A program made the translations under genes and the position numbers. Positions 62,984 through 64,000 of a DNA stretch of 64,000 bases are shown piece by piece. Every line of letters begins with the position of its first letter. The first letter of the stretch is position 1. The DNA comes from Pontibacter sp. FD36. GTDB taxonomy: Bacteria > Bacteroidota > Bacteroidia > Cytophagales > Hymenobacteraceae. The notes beneath the pieces were generated by a model. The model was not told the origin of the DNA. It worked only from the letters and a program-made list of their open reading frames with translations, and ran no database searches. Location: the NCBI RefSeq assembly GCF_015686655.1, contig NZ_JADPMP010000005.1:186001-250000 (forward strand), given 5' to 3'.

Positions 62984-63979
62984 CTATACCAGTACAGTTT
63001 GGGGTAGCTTGATATGCTGCAATAATTCTTCTACAACCCTATCCGGTGTGATGCGCTCCGCCTCGGCCGTAAAGTTGACCAGTATGCGGTGGCGCAGCAC
63101 CGGATAGGCCATGGTCTGTACGTCGGCGGCAGTCACGGCAAAGCGACCTTGGAGCAAAGCCCTGGCCTTGGATGTCAGAATAAGCGCCTGCCCTGCCCGC
63201 GGACCCGCTCCCCAGCGCACATAGCTCTTGATGTGATCGCTTGATGTCGTATCAGGGCGTGTAGCCCGCACGAGTTGGTTCACATAAGTCAGCAGATCGT
63301 CGCTGATGCTTACTTCCCGTACCAGCTGGCGCAGTTGCAGTACCTCCTCGCCCGAAATGGCCGGGTGTACCTGTGCCTGCCGGGTACCCGTGGTACTGGT
63401 CAGTATGTTGAGCTCCTCCAGCTCTGTTGGGTATTTTATTTTGATGTACAGCAGAAAGCGGTCCAGCTGCGCCTCAGGCAACGGATAAGTACCGGCCTGT
63501 TCGATCGGGTTTTGAGTAGCAAGCAGGAAAAAGGGCTTCGGCAAGGTATAGGTAGTACCTGCGTAGGTCACCTCGTACTCCTGCATGGCCTCCAGCAGTG
63601 CCGCCTGCGTTTTGGGCGGTGTGCGGTTGATCTCATCGGCGAGCACAATGTTAGCGAAGATCGGCCCTTCGTTGAACTTGAAGAAGCGCTTGCCCGTGGC
63701 ATGATCCTCTTCCAGCACCTCGGTACCGAGTATGTCAGTCGGCATCAGGTCCGGGGTAAACTGAATGCGACGGAAGCTCAGGTCCATGGCGTTGGACAAG
63801 GTGCGTACCAGCAAAGTCTTCGCCAGACCCGGTACGCCCTCCAGCAAGCCATGGCCGCCCGCCAAAAGCGTAATCAGTACCTCGTCGAGCACCTCCTCCT
63901 GCCCCACGATCACTTTCTGAATCTCCTGTTTGAGCTGCGGCAGCTTGCTAAGGAGTTGGTTTATATCTTGTTCAGTCAC
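62984..63979 (-). CDS. MoxR-family AAA+ ATPase
   Basis: 331 aa. Walker A GVPGLAKT (residues 48-55), Walker B NIVLADEINRTPPKTQAAL, sensor 1 FFLLATQNPIEQAGTYPLPEAQLDRF and a C-terminal lid with WGAGPRAGQALIL. MoxR proteins are hexameric ATPases acting as chaperones or metal-insertion factors with vWA partners. Start GTG 63979 (MTEQDINQLLSK). First gene visible of the minus-strand operon that runs to 55022; upstream genes may lie beyond the window. Confidence 0.96.
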   Translation of the reverse strand: MTEQDINQLLSKLPQLKQEIQKVIVGQEEVLDEVLITLLAGGHGLLEGVPGLAKTLLVRTLSNAMDLSFRRIQFTPDLMPTDILGTEVLEEDHATGKRFFKFNEGPIFANIVLADEINRTPPKTQAALLEAMQEYEVTYAGTTYTLPKPFFLLATQNPIEQAGTYPLPEAQLDRFLLYIKIKYPTELEELNILTSTTGTRQAQVHPAISGEEVLQLRQLVREVSISDDLLTYVNQLVRATRPDTTSSDHIKSYVRWGAGPRAGQALILTSKARALLQGRFAVTAADVQTMAYPVLRHRILVNFTAEAERITPDRVVEELLQHIKLPQTVLV

Positions 63980-64000
63980 GGGTTTCTAATTATTAATGAC

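Overview
The window looks like a chromosomal segment of a Bacteroidota bacterium of the order Cytophagales, most likely a Hymenobacteraceae member such as Pontibacter. This is an inference from gene content and style: type IX secretion (T9SS) C-terminal domains, PorP/SprF proteins, a eukaryote-like NrdB, DUF4783 next to nadC, a MoxR/BatA/DUF4175 operon, promoters of the TTG-N19/20-TAnnTTTG type, and few Shine-Dalgarno sites. I see no phage, transposon, integrase or CRISPR array. Most of the window is mid-GC and gene-dense; a few genes and spacers are clearly AT-rich.

Layout. 1-9.4 kb: a gpmI fragment, DUF4783, nadC, a YcxB-like protein, small lipoproteins, a methyltransferase, a ZIP transporter, RlpA, an alpha/beta hydrolase, small membrane proteins (one of 59 aa at 8785-8964) and an Hsp20-like protein. 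9.8-13.5 kb: a T9SS type-A protein, an OmpA lipoprotein and two tandem paralogs of a STAS-like family, the first interrupted by an in-frame amber codon. 13.5-20.1 kb: a Tat-exported amidohydrolase, an AT-rich orphan gene followed by a 26-bp inverted repeat, then nrdB-nrdA. 20.1-20.8 kb: an AT-rich divergent spacer with three consensus DnaA boxes (candidate oriC, or DnaA control of nrd). 20.8-29.2 kb: rplU-rpmA, a SAM-I riboswitch controlling metH-metF, a cyclase-family protein, a third STAS-like paralog and hemW. 29.4-31.4 kb: a BamA/TamA-like outer membrane protein and an initiator tRNA-Met.

32.0-44.4 kb is a T9SS surface block. It has two giant type-B-sorted adhesins, each followed by its own PorP/SprF protein, and ends in a PorE-like OmpA/TPR/PD40 protein. 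The second adhesin carries an ice-binding (DUF3494) domain, a DUF11 domain and eleven Ig/PKD-like repeats. 44.5-53.7 kb holds 3-hydroxybutyrate dehydrogenase, a TonB-dependent receptor, an exported alpha/beta hydrolase and a sodium:solute symporter, next to a LytTR response regulator and a divergent 7TMR-DISM histidine kinase. I suggest this is an uptake and use locus for a 3-hydroxybutyrate ester or oligomer. 54.1 kb holds another hydrolase. 55.0-64 kb is a long minus-strand MoxR / DUF58 / BatA / DUF4175 / large membrane protein operon, with a methyltransferase and an orphan protein inserted.

Genome-scale signal: the octamer CAGGTATA (or its complement TATACCTG) appears about 55 times by manual reading, in both orientations, inside and between genes, against about 2 expected. 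It is dense at 55-61 kb and scarce in nrdA and the large adhesins.
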